Part shown: in pieces, positions 40,021 through 52,000 of the stretch | Layout: every line of letters starts with the position of its first letter | Numbering within the stretch: position 1 is the first letter of the stretch | From: Kryptolebias marmoratus | Lineage: Eukaryota; Chordata; Actinopteri; Cyprinodontiformes; Rivulidae | NCBI RefSeq assembly: GCF_001649575.2 | Contig: NC_051438.1 | Coordinates: 12,674,380-12,738,379 of the forward strand | DNA length: 64,000 nt | Direction: 5' to 3' | Position numbers and translations under genes: made by a program | The notes under the pieces: model-generated | Told to the model about the DNA's origin: nothing | The model's database searches: none | What the model saw: only the letters and a program-made list of their open reading frames with translations

Positions 40021-43000
40021 TCAAAAGTAGATCTGCTTGGCGTGTGACGGGTTCTGCTCCATGGGGCAGTAGGGGCATTTCAACCTGAGGGGGAGGAGAG
40101 CGAGAGGGGCGGGTTATTACCGAGCAAGGATCCTTCATCATGAGAGCCAGGAGCCGAAACAAAAACATCTTAAAACTAGAAGCACTCTGTGAGCGCAAAC
40201 CTCCAAGGCCATAGAGTCATTAACAAACGTAGTGCGATCCAGATCGTGATCGCCACCAAAATTATTAAATTGTTTTTGTGACAACAACAACATTTCCTGA
40301 AAATCTCCTCCAACTCTGTTCATTAGTTTTTATGTCATCTTGCTAACAGAAACTAACACGACTGAAAGCACAACCTCCTGCTTGGAGTAGGCAACAAGGT
40401 TTTAACAGAGGGGTCACATGTGACCTTGATCTTTGACCCCATGACCTTTAAATCAATAGGGATCATCCTGGATCCATGGAGTCCACCATGTTACATGGTT
40501 GCAGAGTTAGAGCATGGGATCACCTGCGACCTACAGCAGATCTTCGGCCTTGCTTGTCGTGACAAGCCCAACATGTCCTGAATATTTCATCAGAATCTGT
40601 TCATTAGTTTGAAGTAATCTTGTACACTACCGAAAACATAATCGCCTTGGTGGAGGTAACTAAACAGCCACGTAGAAGTAACTCCTGCCTTTCTTTCTGC
40701 AGACTTACTTCCCAGCATTGGTGAGTTTGTTGAGTGCATCTCTGGAGATGACGTGGCCACAGATGAGCTTCATGGGAGGGTTGCTCTCCGAGGTCTGCTG
40801 CCGAAGAATGGGGCAGGCGAACACAGAGTGGTACCAGCACTTCTTGCCGAGGTCAATTTCGATCTAAACGCACAAGCGGAGAGTGAAATAAGCGGGGGGG
40901 GGGGCTCGGGCAGAACAGAGAGCGCCAGAGGCCTTATGGAAGCTCGAACGGAAACGTACGGGCAGCTCATCTTTGTGCGTCCAGACTCCACTGCACTGCC
41001 TCTGCTCGATCACCTGCTTGATGTTCATCAGCACTGGCAGGGCCATGCAGCCCGACGCAAAACTGAAACAGTGCGAACATTAGCAGGGTCAGTCTAGCTT
41101 AAAAAGGGGTTATGATTAAAAAAAAAAAATGATGTTACGTGTGTTGTCCTGTCGGTGTTTCTCTCACCTAACACTGAGAGGCGACTCCACAGAGAGGCCC
41201 AGCAAAGCACAGGCATCCCTGGTGAAGATGTTACAGATCTCGGCCCACTGATTCGTCTCCAGCAGACTGCGATACGGAGAGTTCTCGATGCCGTGACGTA
41301 GATACACCAGGCTGCCCATCAAGATCTGGATATCTGCAAGTAAGTACAACAAAAACAAGGAATATTATATTTGTCAGATGAGATATTTTCCGTCCTGGAG
41401 ACATTTTTCTTCCTTCCTTGGAAATTATTAACATCTAAAATGCAGTACTGATTAGGTGGACTCATTTTAAGATTTGAAAATATAAAAAAAGGTAAAAATT
41501 TGATAACATATTTTTTTACTATATGAAAAAAAAACAGTCACAAACAAGCAAATCCTAATTATTATTATTTAGTTGCATTTCTTCTGGCTTTTTGGACAAC
41601 TTGTAAACTGTAATGAAAAGCATTTCACAAAAAAAAAAAAAAATGTAAAAAAAAAAACTTATTGATCAGGTTTATTTTTTTTATAACACTGATGAAGTTT
41701 AAAAGATTTTTTCTCCTCAGTTTCCATCAAATATTTAATTAAAGTGAAGATTTGAACTGTTCGATAATCGTAAACCTATAAAGAAAAGTTGAAAAACTTT
41801 CATTTTTGGGGGGGCAAGAACCACTTTTATTCTGGAAAAATGACCGGATCATCCTGAAATCTATTTTCTGTTATTGGAATGAGGAAAAACTACAGGCTGC
41901 CGTTTCATCTGGTGCTTATCACGACGTACACAGCTATAATCATTGTTTAAAGAATTGTTCAGTTACCATCTTTAATTGAATTTCATTCAATTATGATTGT
42001 TTTCTACTTTTAACGTGCTGATCGCAACCTGTTTTCTGCGTGTCATCATCTCATTTTATTTTACCGTTTACTCTTTTTGCCAATTTGATTTTTTAATGCA
42101 TTTCAGACTTTTGAGGCTCCCGTTTTCAGATGTTCCTTCTGTTTTTGATATTTTCCTGACTTTAAGCGTACATTTCTCTTTCACAACCAGACAAATCTCT
42201 GTATATTTTGTTTTCCTGTGTGATAAAAACAGCTGACTGAACATCCTTTCATAGCATTTGCTCCACATCTCCTGCCAGGTTTTGTCCTACAGACCTCTCT
42301 GGTGCTGGGAGGCGAAGGGCTGGAAGTGCCTGGCGTACTGCAGAGCCTCCATTTGGTTGCTGATTCCACCACCGAGCAGACTTATGAAGTACAAACGGTG
42401 CAACTTGAACTCTAAACTGCTGTTCAGCTCCAGGAGGCGCTGACGGTTTGTGACGGCCCACCTAAGAGGGTTCAGACACAAACAAGCACTGAATGAAAAC
42501 ACCAGCAGTGAAGGTTTCGACATGACCAGAGGACTGCTGAGACTGAAAATCTTCCATTCGTCTCTTATAGTATGTCAGAAACATAGTATGGAAAGAAAAC
42601 CCACTCTAAAGCTGGTCTGAGATCCTGCATCCTCAGAGCTTCAAGGATCCTGTTTAGTTCGAGGAAAGGCTGCTTCATACTCATATCAATCACTACACCA
42701 GACTCCTGAAATTAAAAAAAAGAAGAAACAGGCTGAAATCGTTAAATACGCTTGAGGAGACAAACATCAGCTGGTTATTTTTCATTATTTGCTGGTAAAT
42801 ATTTTACAGCGCTGGCAAACAAAACACGGCTGCTGACACATTCAAAGTTCAAGAAATCCCTGATTACAAACCACTGATATCTGCTGTTCGAAAAACAATA
42901 AACTGTACTTATTAACTAGATCACTTAAAAAGGTGTTTATCAATGTAAGTTTATGTACCCTGAAATGTGACTAAGTTCATAAAAGAGCATACTGTCCTAC

Positions 43001-44309
43001 TCCTAAACACACAACGAACCTACTTCTTTTAGTTTTTTTTTTTTAAGTCACTTTAAAAAGTTGGCTTCTCCTTCTGTCACAGGATCTGTATCTTCCATCT
43101 CTCCTGTCCCTCCGTACTCACGGATCGGAGACGATCAGTTAACTCAATCAAAGCGACACAATGTGTGGAGTTAGTGCACCAACTTCTCTAACAACCCTGA
43201 AGACGTCGCGAGACAAAAGACGTAAAAGCATGATGAGGCAAAGTTGAACATCTAATGTCTAAGGGTGCTTGTTTTCTCCTGAGAAGTGACATTTGACAAA
43301 TAATATAGGTGTCCTTTGTTGCAAGATGGTCTGAAAATAGCATTTAAGATTCATTTCAGTTCGTCAATCACCATTAGGCAGATTAACGCTCACTGAGATC
43401 GTTTTATCTCAAACAGGAAGCAACAAAACGAGCCGTTGTTACCTCCGTCAATGACCGAACTGTTCGCGCACATTCACACCAGCGCACATTGCCCACACGC
43501 GGCACGGAAACACAAAGGACCGTTCTGCTCTCGGCAAACAATAGTCCTGAAGGCGTAATCAGTGTCACTTGCTCCACTTTAGACATTGATGAGCTTAGAA
43601 GTTCGTAACTTACAAATGTGTGATCTGATAGAAATCCCACGCATCCAAAGTGCAAAATAAGCGACAAAAGTAAATAATCACTCACCTGACAGAGGTCTTC
43701 TGCCACGCTAAGCATCCCTTGCCTGTACAAGTGCTCCACGATGGATTCACTCAGGTATTTCTGTCTCTCTGGGGTGTCCCATACTGTTTCTGCCACCACG
43801 GCGCTGATCTCTGCGTCGAAATTCTGCAGGAAAATACGCCCGAGGTGAAGCGTGTGTGTCAAACTTTATCTGTTAAAGATAGCTGAATCCTTACCCTGTC
43901 AATGGCTTTGCCCACTTTTGACACACTGCCATGGATGTCTTTATGTCGAGAAGCGAGCATCTGCACTGTTTCTTTGATATTCTTACAACACTGGGCCATA
44001 GTTTGAGACAGGACTGATAAGTCTGCATCTTGAACTCCTGAAAGACACAAAAAGAAAAGATCACAATGCATGTTCACTTTCACGAGTACGGAAAAAGCAC
44101 ACCAAAGCAGTATTTCTTTTACTGGTGCAATCTATATAGTGCTCATATTTGTAGTGTTACTGCCTCTTACCGAAAGCGACGAGCTGTCCACGTATCTCAC
44201 AGACGCTGCGCAGGAGTTCATCTAGCCTCTCCTCGGACTGGTGGCCGTACATGACGAAGCGATGGAGGACTTTCTCCAGCTCCCGCTCCACACATGCACA
44301 CTGCTCCAT
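40021..44309 (-). CDS. rmnd5b: RMND5B, RING subunit of the CTLH/GID ubiquitin ligase, 9 coding exons
   Basis: On the minus strand the exons are 44309-44171, 44037-43895, 43823-43686, 42705-42605, 42461-42295, 41333-41168, 41062-40960, 40863-40709 and 40084-40021. All use GT-AG sites and phase is kept through 391 aa, the length of human RMND5A and close to RMND5B (393). The protein starts [18 protein letters not shown], which fits RMND5B. Conserved stretches are [37 protein letters not shown] (LisH region, about 120-145), [20 protein letters not shown] (CTLH region) and a C-terminal RING-type domain with [25 protein letters not shown] and KCPYCPMEQ (Cys374, Cys377). The family's RING pairs with MAEA and acts in the cytoplasm and nucleus. 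The start codon lies 9 bases inside exon 2, after a non-coding exon. RMND5A is the alternative, but the N-terminus and neighbouring n4bp3 favour rmnd5b. Confidence 0.95.
40205..40660. repeat. Dispersed teleost repeat in the last rmnd5b intron
   Basis: Blocks such as gtgcgatccagatcgtgatc, gtcacatgtgaccttgatct, ttgaccccatgacctttaaa and tcaataggg are typical of a dispersed fish repeat. The part ttcattagttttatgtcatc to cttgctaacag and ctaacaga resembles family A ends. The element fills most of the intron between 40084 and 40709. Confidence 0.5.
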
Positions 44310-44529
44310 GATTCAGACTGGAACACACAAAACAACCAAAGCCTGGGCATAAGAGAAACAGAGGAAAAATAAAAAAATGAACAAATCCCAAAAAAATCTG
44401 TGCTATGTTTCAGTCAAACTTTGCATTTACCATTTGGATCGCACCCAAACAGGAGACGAGTGCTTTCCTTCCATATCACGTTTTTACAAATTTCATTGAA
44501 ACTCTCAGGAACTAATTATTACATTTACA

Positions 44530-44680
44530 TCCACAACTTTTGTAGTGAAGATGGCTGACACAGAAACGCACAAAACCAGCTACAATTCAGCCAGCTTTAC
44601 AGATACTGATAAAAAATTGGCTGTAGTTGCAGCCAAGAGTCACACCCAACACATAATCTGAGCCCAAAATGACTGCACGC
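44530..44680 (+). repeat. Degraded family A fragment in rmnd5b intron 1
   Basis: Reads gaagatggctgacacagaaa, then ttcagccagctttacagata and gccaagagtcacacccaaca. The order agrees with family A in the forward orientation, with much divergence. Confidence 0.4.
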
Positions 44681-45759
44681 CGTGTTTGTTTAAGCCCCTG
44701 ACATTAAATTTTACAGCAAACCTTCTCAAATTTGACCAAAATGCCTAAAAATTTGCAACTTTACAGCATAAAATGAATTCAGTTTATAGCCAACATGAGA
44801 GGCGGAAGGTGATGTGTACTCTTTTAGATAAAGCTAAGAACTTAATTATTCATTTAAAAGTACTCATCTCACACAAATATATCTTTTAAAAAAACAAAGA
44901 CCACTTATTGTGTTGGCACATAAGTCAAAACCTATGACAGGCTAAAAAGTTATTAATTAGACTGATATTAGGTGTGCAGACAGCAGGTCCAGGTAATGAA
45001 TAAACTCAGTAGATCTGAAATAGAAACAGCTGAGGGATGAATTTCTCCTAATATTATCAACACCATTCCTGTTTGGTTTAACAGCTCCCTCCACCTACCC
45101 TGAATCTGGGACACAAAGACGCATTAAACGTCCTCTGGCAGCAGGTGGACATGTCCTTTCATAGCTTTAAGTTGTAAACTATCCCAGGATGAAAAGTTTG
45201 GCCCGGTGTAGCTGTGCTAACAAGTAGCAGTAGCACCCCGCGGCCTGGTGTTTACCAACCATCCCGACACACGAAGATGACATTAACCCACCGGGTAAAC
45301 ACGAAACCCGATAAGGTGATCGTGTGTGGACTTCTAGTTTGTCTGATTTATTCAGTTGTTTTAATTTTAAACACACTCCGAAGTCGCTGGTAGGCGCATC
45401 TTTGGTGTAAATCACCGCTTGAAAAGCCGACCAGAAAACGTCCCAACTACTGCAGAAAGCTAGCAGACATTAAACCTCGGATGGATTATCACCATTTAGA
45501 CACAAACACGTCTCGTTTCACATTTAGTTGCTGCTACTTATTAGTGGCATGTACACAGATCCACAACTTGTCGTGTATTTTGTTTCAGTGTAGTGATTGA
45601 AATAAAAGAAGTGCCCGCAGAGCTAACATAAACAAACGGCACCCCGGTCGTCTTCTGGCTACAAAAGGTTAGCCTGCAGCTGCCCGCCGAGGCCCAAACA
45701 ACCCGCGGAGAGGATGACAGCCCGCTCGTCCTGGTCGTTCTGCGCTGTTTCAGCTGTTA

Positions 45760-45960
45760 AAACCCACCTTAGCCGGTCAGCTAAATGTGGAGAATATATA
45801 TTGGGTTTAAATGCACTCACCTGCCTTGCTAATTAGTTAGCATACATTAGCGTTAGCCCTCTTTCCTGCAACACTTCATCCGCAGTCGTAATGCGGAACT
45901 TCCTGTGTCGACGTCTGCGTTAGCTGGACCCTTTCAAAATAAATCTCACTTTCTGTCAGC
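45760..45960 (-). promoter_or_regulatory. rmnd5b non-coding first exon and promoter region
   Basis: Read on the minus strand, a strong donor aaggcag|gtgagtgc lies at 45821/45820, and a second usable donor (ctaag|gtgggt) lies at 45768/45767. Either joins in the non-coding part to the acceptor tgtgttccag before 44317. Sequence to the right (45840-45960) has more CpG than its surroundings (gtcgacgtctgcg), no TATA box, and is the probable start region. Confidence 0.5.
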
Positions 45961-46690
45961 TGTTTCCATCACGACTGACTGTGAAGCTGAGCTGCGTGCT
46001 GCTAAACCAAAGCTCTTCATTGGTGAGGTGTTTATGTATCTTCACATTTAATGTTTAATAAATAAAACAAACAAACAAAAAAAAACTCTGACCTAAAGCG
46101 GGTGTAATAACCTTTTACCACAACTGACTAATTGAGCTATAAATCATGCAAACTATTTATCTTTAAACTAAATCCCAGAATATCTTTTTTTAGTCTGTAA
46201 ACACCAATTTATATTCAAAACAAAGTTAATAAAGACCCAGATAGTCAGAAGTTTTTGACCCAAATGCAGGCACTTGGCGTGCTGTCTTTATAAGTTGTTA
46301 TGCTGTGGGGGGTGATGAGTAACAGGTGTGCTGATTACTAACGGGAGACCGGTGGCATGTAAGGAGCTGGAAGCGGGAACTAATGAGGGACAATTAGTGG
46401 CTGCAACAATGCAAGAACATAACCGAGAAAAAAACCCAGCCGAATTTCCAAACCTCAAAATAAGACAAACAAAAGTATGGGGGTATGTGTAGCAGAAAGA
46501 CTGACTGTGTAGGAAAAAGAAGAAATAAAGAAAAAGAAAAAGTGTATTCATGTTATGTGGGTGTATATGTGCGAGTATGCCACCTGGAGATGCACAGTTA
46601 ACAGAGGGCCATGAACCATAGAAGGCCCACCATCTACAGCACTTTTTTCTAAAAATATGCATGTTTAGCTGCCTTCAAGCCCAGGCCTAC
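45961..46690. other. Spacer between rmnd5b and prob1
   Basis: AT-rich. No gene was recognised. Confidence 0.35.
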
Positions 46691-46694
46691 CTTG

Positions 46695-46990
46695 ACAAAA
46701 AGATATGTGATCTCAACGGGATTTGACTGGTTAAATAAAAGTTACTTGAATATCTGTAAAATTCACTGAGGTACAGCATTTCTGTGTTGGCTAAGGTTGA
46801 ATTAGATTGACTCTAAAACTAATTAATTGTAATTATGTATATCCAATGATTACTTCCTAAAAGGTTCAGTAAGGTTCATATTCATGAGATATTTTACCAA
46901 CAAACATGGTTGATTCCTACAAACATGTACACGGGCAAAATCAATTTGCCTTTTGACGCCAGGCAATAACAATATGGAAATATAGTACTA
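46695..46990 (-). repeat. Interspersed repeat family A copy, decayed
   Basis: Blocks present: aatatctgtaaaattcactg, gttggctaaggttgaatta, gttgactctaaaact-like, ttgtaattatgtatatccaa, tgattacttcct and ttcatgagatattttaccaa. Confidence 0.55.
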
Positions 46991-47164
46991 TAGTAATAAA
47001 ACCTAGATTCAACACGTTTACCAAGGTCATGGACAGTCTACACCAAAATTGCCCATTAGTAAGCTAGTTCAACCGGGACATTTGTGCAGAAAAGTCTTAA
47101 TATTTCTGCAACAATAACTGTGAAATGCAGAATTTATGGTGGTGTAAAAATGTATAAAATGGCG

Positions 47165-47395
47165 TTCACGTGAACCTTTAAGAGTTTCTTTTAGATTGGA
47201 GTTGTTTTAATATGGCAGCAATCCACTTTGATCATGGCTCCACACGAACTAGCCATTAGCTCATCAGTCTGTTCAGAAACTACATTTTCCTAAAGGGAGG
47301 ACTTTCAAAGAGCGATCTGTAACAGGTAAGATATTAACTGTTCACAGCCTTTCCACAGAACCACACTTCAAATGATCTGAACTATCTCTTTAAGT
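47165..47395 (+). mobile_element. Hairpin MITE family B, right-arm copy
   Basis: It includes agccattagctcatcagtct, gactttcaaagagcgatctg, taacaggtaagatattaact and tttccacagaaccacacttc, then aaatgatctgaactatctct. The left arm is only weakly visible. Confidence 0.6.
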
Positions 47396-48030
47396 CTCTC
47401 ACAGAGGATCTATGGTGCACTGTCATGCATAAAAATAACTTTTCTTTCCAGCGAGACATAATAAAATTAGAACCTTTTGTTTCCCTGAATGACTTAATAC
47501 CTGAGAATAATTGGTATTGACATGAGGTATTACATTAGGGACAGGGGGCTTATCTAAATTTACCACTATCAAGCAGGTCTAGACAGCCTCAGCATAGCCT
47601 CGTACTATTGTAGCACTAAAAGAAAAGTGCAGAACCTTCTGTTTTTAACAGAATGTGAATTTAAAACTGACGTTTCATTGGGTATTGTGTTTCTGAAAAC
47701 TAAAATATAGAAAAAAATGGCTTAAAATATATCTGAGAACCTTACCATACAAGTATTGCAGGATTTCATGTGAGCTGTTAAAGTCGGGTGGTCTGTGTTA
47801 ACCTCTGACCTGCTCCCCAGCCACTTCTTGGCATGCACACATAAGGCCATACAAGTACACACAAGGCGGGATTAACTACGCCCTCAGTGTTAAGCTCTGC
47901 CACATATTGTGTAACCATGGGGGCAATGTATGTGCCACCCTTTGGGCTCTGTAGTTACCCTTTCTTTCCCTACCAGCATGCCAAGCCAAAGAATGAAACT
48001 TAATGTCTATCTGGCCCTGATAATGTGGGT

Positions 48031-48040
48031 CTATAAATAG
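48031..48040 (+). promoter_or_regulatory. TATA / MEF2-like box of prob1
   Basis: CTATAAATAG fits both a TATA element and the MEF2 consensus YTAWWWWTAR exactly. An E-box CATCTG follows at 48105. The position is about 470 bases upstream of the first donor of prob1, so transcription would start near 48060. Muscle control is inferred from the motifs, not shown. Confidence 0.4.
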
Positions 48041-48059
48041 TGGAGCAATGTGACTGAGC

Positions 48060-48505
48060 TGGCTTGGAGTGTCAGATTCCAGGCGCACTCACCGGCCTGA
48101 TCAGCATCTGCTGCTAACTATAAACCCACCCACCCCTTGTGAGGTACCCCACCCCGGCTCATACAGGAAAGCAAATGCCCATTCAAACCTCACCCTGTAG
48201 AAAAAAACCAAACAAAAAAAATAACATTCAGGCTACTTGCTGTGAATAAATGCTTTCCCTCATGCTGGCTCAGAGGGGCAGGGCAAGAATAGAGATGATA
48301 GCATGAGGGGATGTGATGTGTCGGAATAAGTTCCTCCTCCTGGCTTCTTCTATTCAAGTCTGACACATGGAAACGTCTTTGACATTTTGAAGTTATCCAG
48401 TCTGTCTGGTACTGGCAGACTGAGTTGAACTGAGCTGCTCGATCCTGGAAATGACATTTGTTGGATGAGGGGAAGATTTAGTGGAAACTTCATCAGCAGC
48501 CAAAG
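48060..48505 (+). other. Probable non-coding first exon of prob1
   Basis: A donor caaag|gtacgg ends the segment at 48505. A good acceptor (ccatatctttttgcag) ends at 49004, leaving 74 bases of 5' UTR before the start codon at 49079. The 5' boundary is a guess from the TATA-like box. Confidence 0.4.
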
Positions 48506-49078
48506 GTACGGTACCAGACATTTTCTGTTTTTGTTCTTACACAAAACTCATGTTCTCCTTTTCTACTTATTTCTACATGTAAAGAGTTTAGACAGATGTT
48601 ATAGTTGAGCAGGGCTAATGTCGTATATTACCAGTCCAACAGAATATTGAAGTTCAAGCTGAATACCAGTTTATTTATAATAAAACTGAGATTTTTAGAG
48701 GAAAAATGTTTACAAATCTGTCATGAAACTTAATATTGGTAGTCAAATTAAGGTAAATGTTTGAATGTTTTCTTGAGTTCATTTCAAGTTGTTTCAATTA
48801 GCTTTTTCAGAAATAGTGATGTTGTAGCTGTAGGTATTAAAAAAGATGATTTAAAATTTATATATACTGGATTCAAGCATAAAGACTGAGACAAGGCAAT
48901 TGAATATTTGATATTTCTAAACTTTAGAGGGATTTCAGTCAAATGCTTCTGTCAGTGTAAATGAATGAGCTACACACCCTCCTGTTGACCATATCTTTTT
49001 GCAGGAACGGAGCCAAGGGCCTAGGAGAGGAGCAGCCTGGACTGGCCACAGTGACCATTTGGAGCTTGTGGACTAGCA

Positions 49079-52000
49079 ATGGACAGCTGGACTCTTCAGG
49101 GGGACAGTTACTCTTTTCTGCGCAGTGCACCTCGCACATTTTCCCTGTGCCACCGCGACGGCACCCCAAACCACGTTGAAATCTTCGACATTATCAACGT
49201 CCCCGCTCAGCGGAGTGCCATCTCTGAAACCACCTGTCTGTGTGACATTTTTGGAGACGACTGTGAGTCGCCATCCCTCTCCAGCAGCCCCTCTGCAGGA
49301 GCCTTTCTCCCTTCCCAGGGGGTGGTGGAAGGCACAGCTGCTGCATCACCTCAGCTGGATGAGCTGAACGATTCCTCTGGCTCTTATCACACCGCACAGG
49401 GCTCCAGTGAGGGAGAGGAGTGCTTTGAAGATACAGGAGAAAGATTTTATAGCCCTGTGTTGCAAAACAAGTCTTCAGACAAGAAGCAATTGGAGGATAA
49501 GGAACTGAGTTCAGAATACCCACAGGTTTCTGAGAAAAACATTTCAAATTCAGAACCAAAAGTTGTAACACCAGTACCTCAGCTTAGAACGAGTACCCCA
49601 TCATCAGTCACCCCATCGTCTCAAGACTTGGACAGCAGTAAGAGGACACCCTCTCCTGGATGTAACAGCTCAAGTCCCCTCGATCCAGAGGGAAGACTGT
49701 CATCTTTGTCATCCTCCTCATCTGAAAAAATATTTTCATCGTCCTCACTTGATCTAAAAGAGAGCTCTTCAGAAACTGAACCAAGAAGAATAACGCCTTC
49801 AGTCAAAGAAGGACAGAGCAGCTCTTCGACTCAGTCCTTAACACCAAGTCCATCGCTTTCGCAAGACTCTTTTGAACCAAGAGCCATTGACTTTATTCAA
49901 AACAGCAGTCCATCACCTCAGCTCACACACCTTTCTCAGGATTATACAGATTCAGATCTTGAATTTAAAACCATCTTTTCATCTCCTTTGCCCTCACCCA
50001 GTGGTTCAGAGTCAAAATCTCACTCAGAAGGAGTACTGGTCTCCCCTGATCTCAGAAATAGCTCCCCCTCCCCTCACACTCAAGGATCGTCTCCTTTTTC
50101 TGAGCTAAGAGGGAGAGTCTCCCTACCTGATCTTTTTAGCAGAGGCTCTACACCTGATATAAAGGATTTTGCCCACAGCTCCGAACTTATTTCAGATTCC
50201 TCTACTGCAGAAAGAGACGCTGCAACTACCCCTGAGAGCCAAGATATACGGTTATCAGTGGAACCAGAGAGTACTGTTTCCACACCTGGACCTCGCTACA
50301 CACCCCCGTCTCCTGTTGTTTCAGTAACAACAACTCCTGAGCTTGTGGGGCCCGCTGTTTCCCCTGAGTTAAGAAACACGAGTGCCTCACGTGGCCTACT
50401 CAGTCCTGCTTCTCCCACCAACACTTGGTCAAGAAGTCCCTCGCCTGATCCCTCACCTAATAGACAAAACAGTTTAACATTTTCTGAGCTCAGGACCCAG
50501 GTGCCTTCACCTGTGGTTAGTTTATCTCCATCACCTGGACTACAACACAACAGCTCTCCCATAGAGCACAGATATACCTCTCCCTCACCTGAGATCAGGA
50601 TTACAGCATCCTCGCCTGAGATCAAAAGGAAAGAGGAACTCTCCCAAGTGAAGACAGAATCAGGATCTCCTCTCTTAGATCCTCACTTTGGCTCCACCTC
50701 ACCAAGAAGCCTCACTTCCTCACCTCATATCACAGGGATTTCTTACTCTGTTGTTCAGCCTGAGGACAGGAACAGTCCCCCATTTCCTGAACTTCAAGGA
50801 CACAAGACTCCTATGTCCTCTGGAGTAAACAGAAAGAGTATATACAGCAGTGAAGTTGATTCCACGAGTACCCCACAACACTCATCCTCAAGCTCTGTTT
50901 CACTGTCTGAAACACCTTTGTTGCCACAACCAAGAAACCAAACACCTTCACCACAGCCAAATCCACTCACACCTTCACCTGAACCAAAGTATCAAACTCC
51001 AACATCCGACGAGTTTGAAAGTTCTTCATCTCAGCACAGAAGTCAGGATCCATCACCTGAAGCACCATTTTCTGAGCGGAGGTACCAGCAATCACCAGCA
51101 ACCCTCTCCACAGAATATAATTCACTGTATACAAAACCGACGTCTGTAAGAAGCACACCTGAGATTAAAACAGATTCTATTCCAGCAGATCTCTCAGAAA
51201 CACAGTCCCCCACACATCTAGAAAACAACCGTGTGTCACCCTTGTTTGATTTGTACAGGAGAGAGAAAGAAGCTGTGGCTAAACTTCGAAACAACTCACC
51301 AGTAGAGGCAGTATATTCACCTTTATCTGCCTTATCAGATAGAAGTTTAGACAGCTCACTGATACAACGAACCACAGAAAGGGAAGACACAATAAAGGAA
51401 TCTTGCATTCTGGATAGGTCAAGTGTAGCTTCCTCCGTTGAGGAAAAACAAGACAATCATTCCCTCTTTTTTCAGGAGGAACTCGTCAAGTCTGCTTCCC
51501 CTAATCTTAGAGCTCCTGAGGACAGGAATCAAGACATCCACTCCCCTTTTTATGGGGAAGAAGTCAAGTCTGCGTCGCCTAATTTTAGACACTCTCCAGA
51601 CAGGAATAAAGACATCTGCTCTCCTTTTTTTGAGAAAGAAGAAGTCAAGTCTGTGTCCCCTAATCTCAGAGCCCCTGAAAACAGTAGTCAAGACATCCCC
51701 TCTCCCTTTTTTGAGAAAAAAGTCAAATCTGCTTCACCTAATTTTAGAGCCTCTCCAGTCAGGAGTAAAGACATCCGTTCCCCCTTTCTTGAAAAAGAAA
51801 AAGTGAAGTCTGCGTCCACTAATCTCAGAGCCCCTGAAGACAGAAATCAAGACATCCGCTCGCCTTTTCTTAAGAAAGAAGAAGCCAAGTCTGATTCATC
51901 TAATACAAGAGCCCCTGAGGACAGGAATTTAAACATTTCACCTGTCCATAGAGGTACATTCAGCCCACCTGTGCAAAGCCTCCATCCTCATATCACTTCT

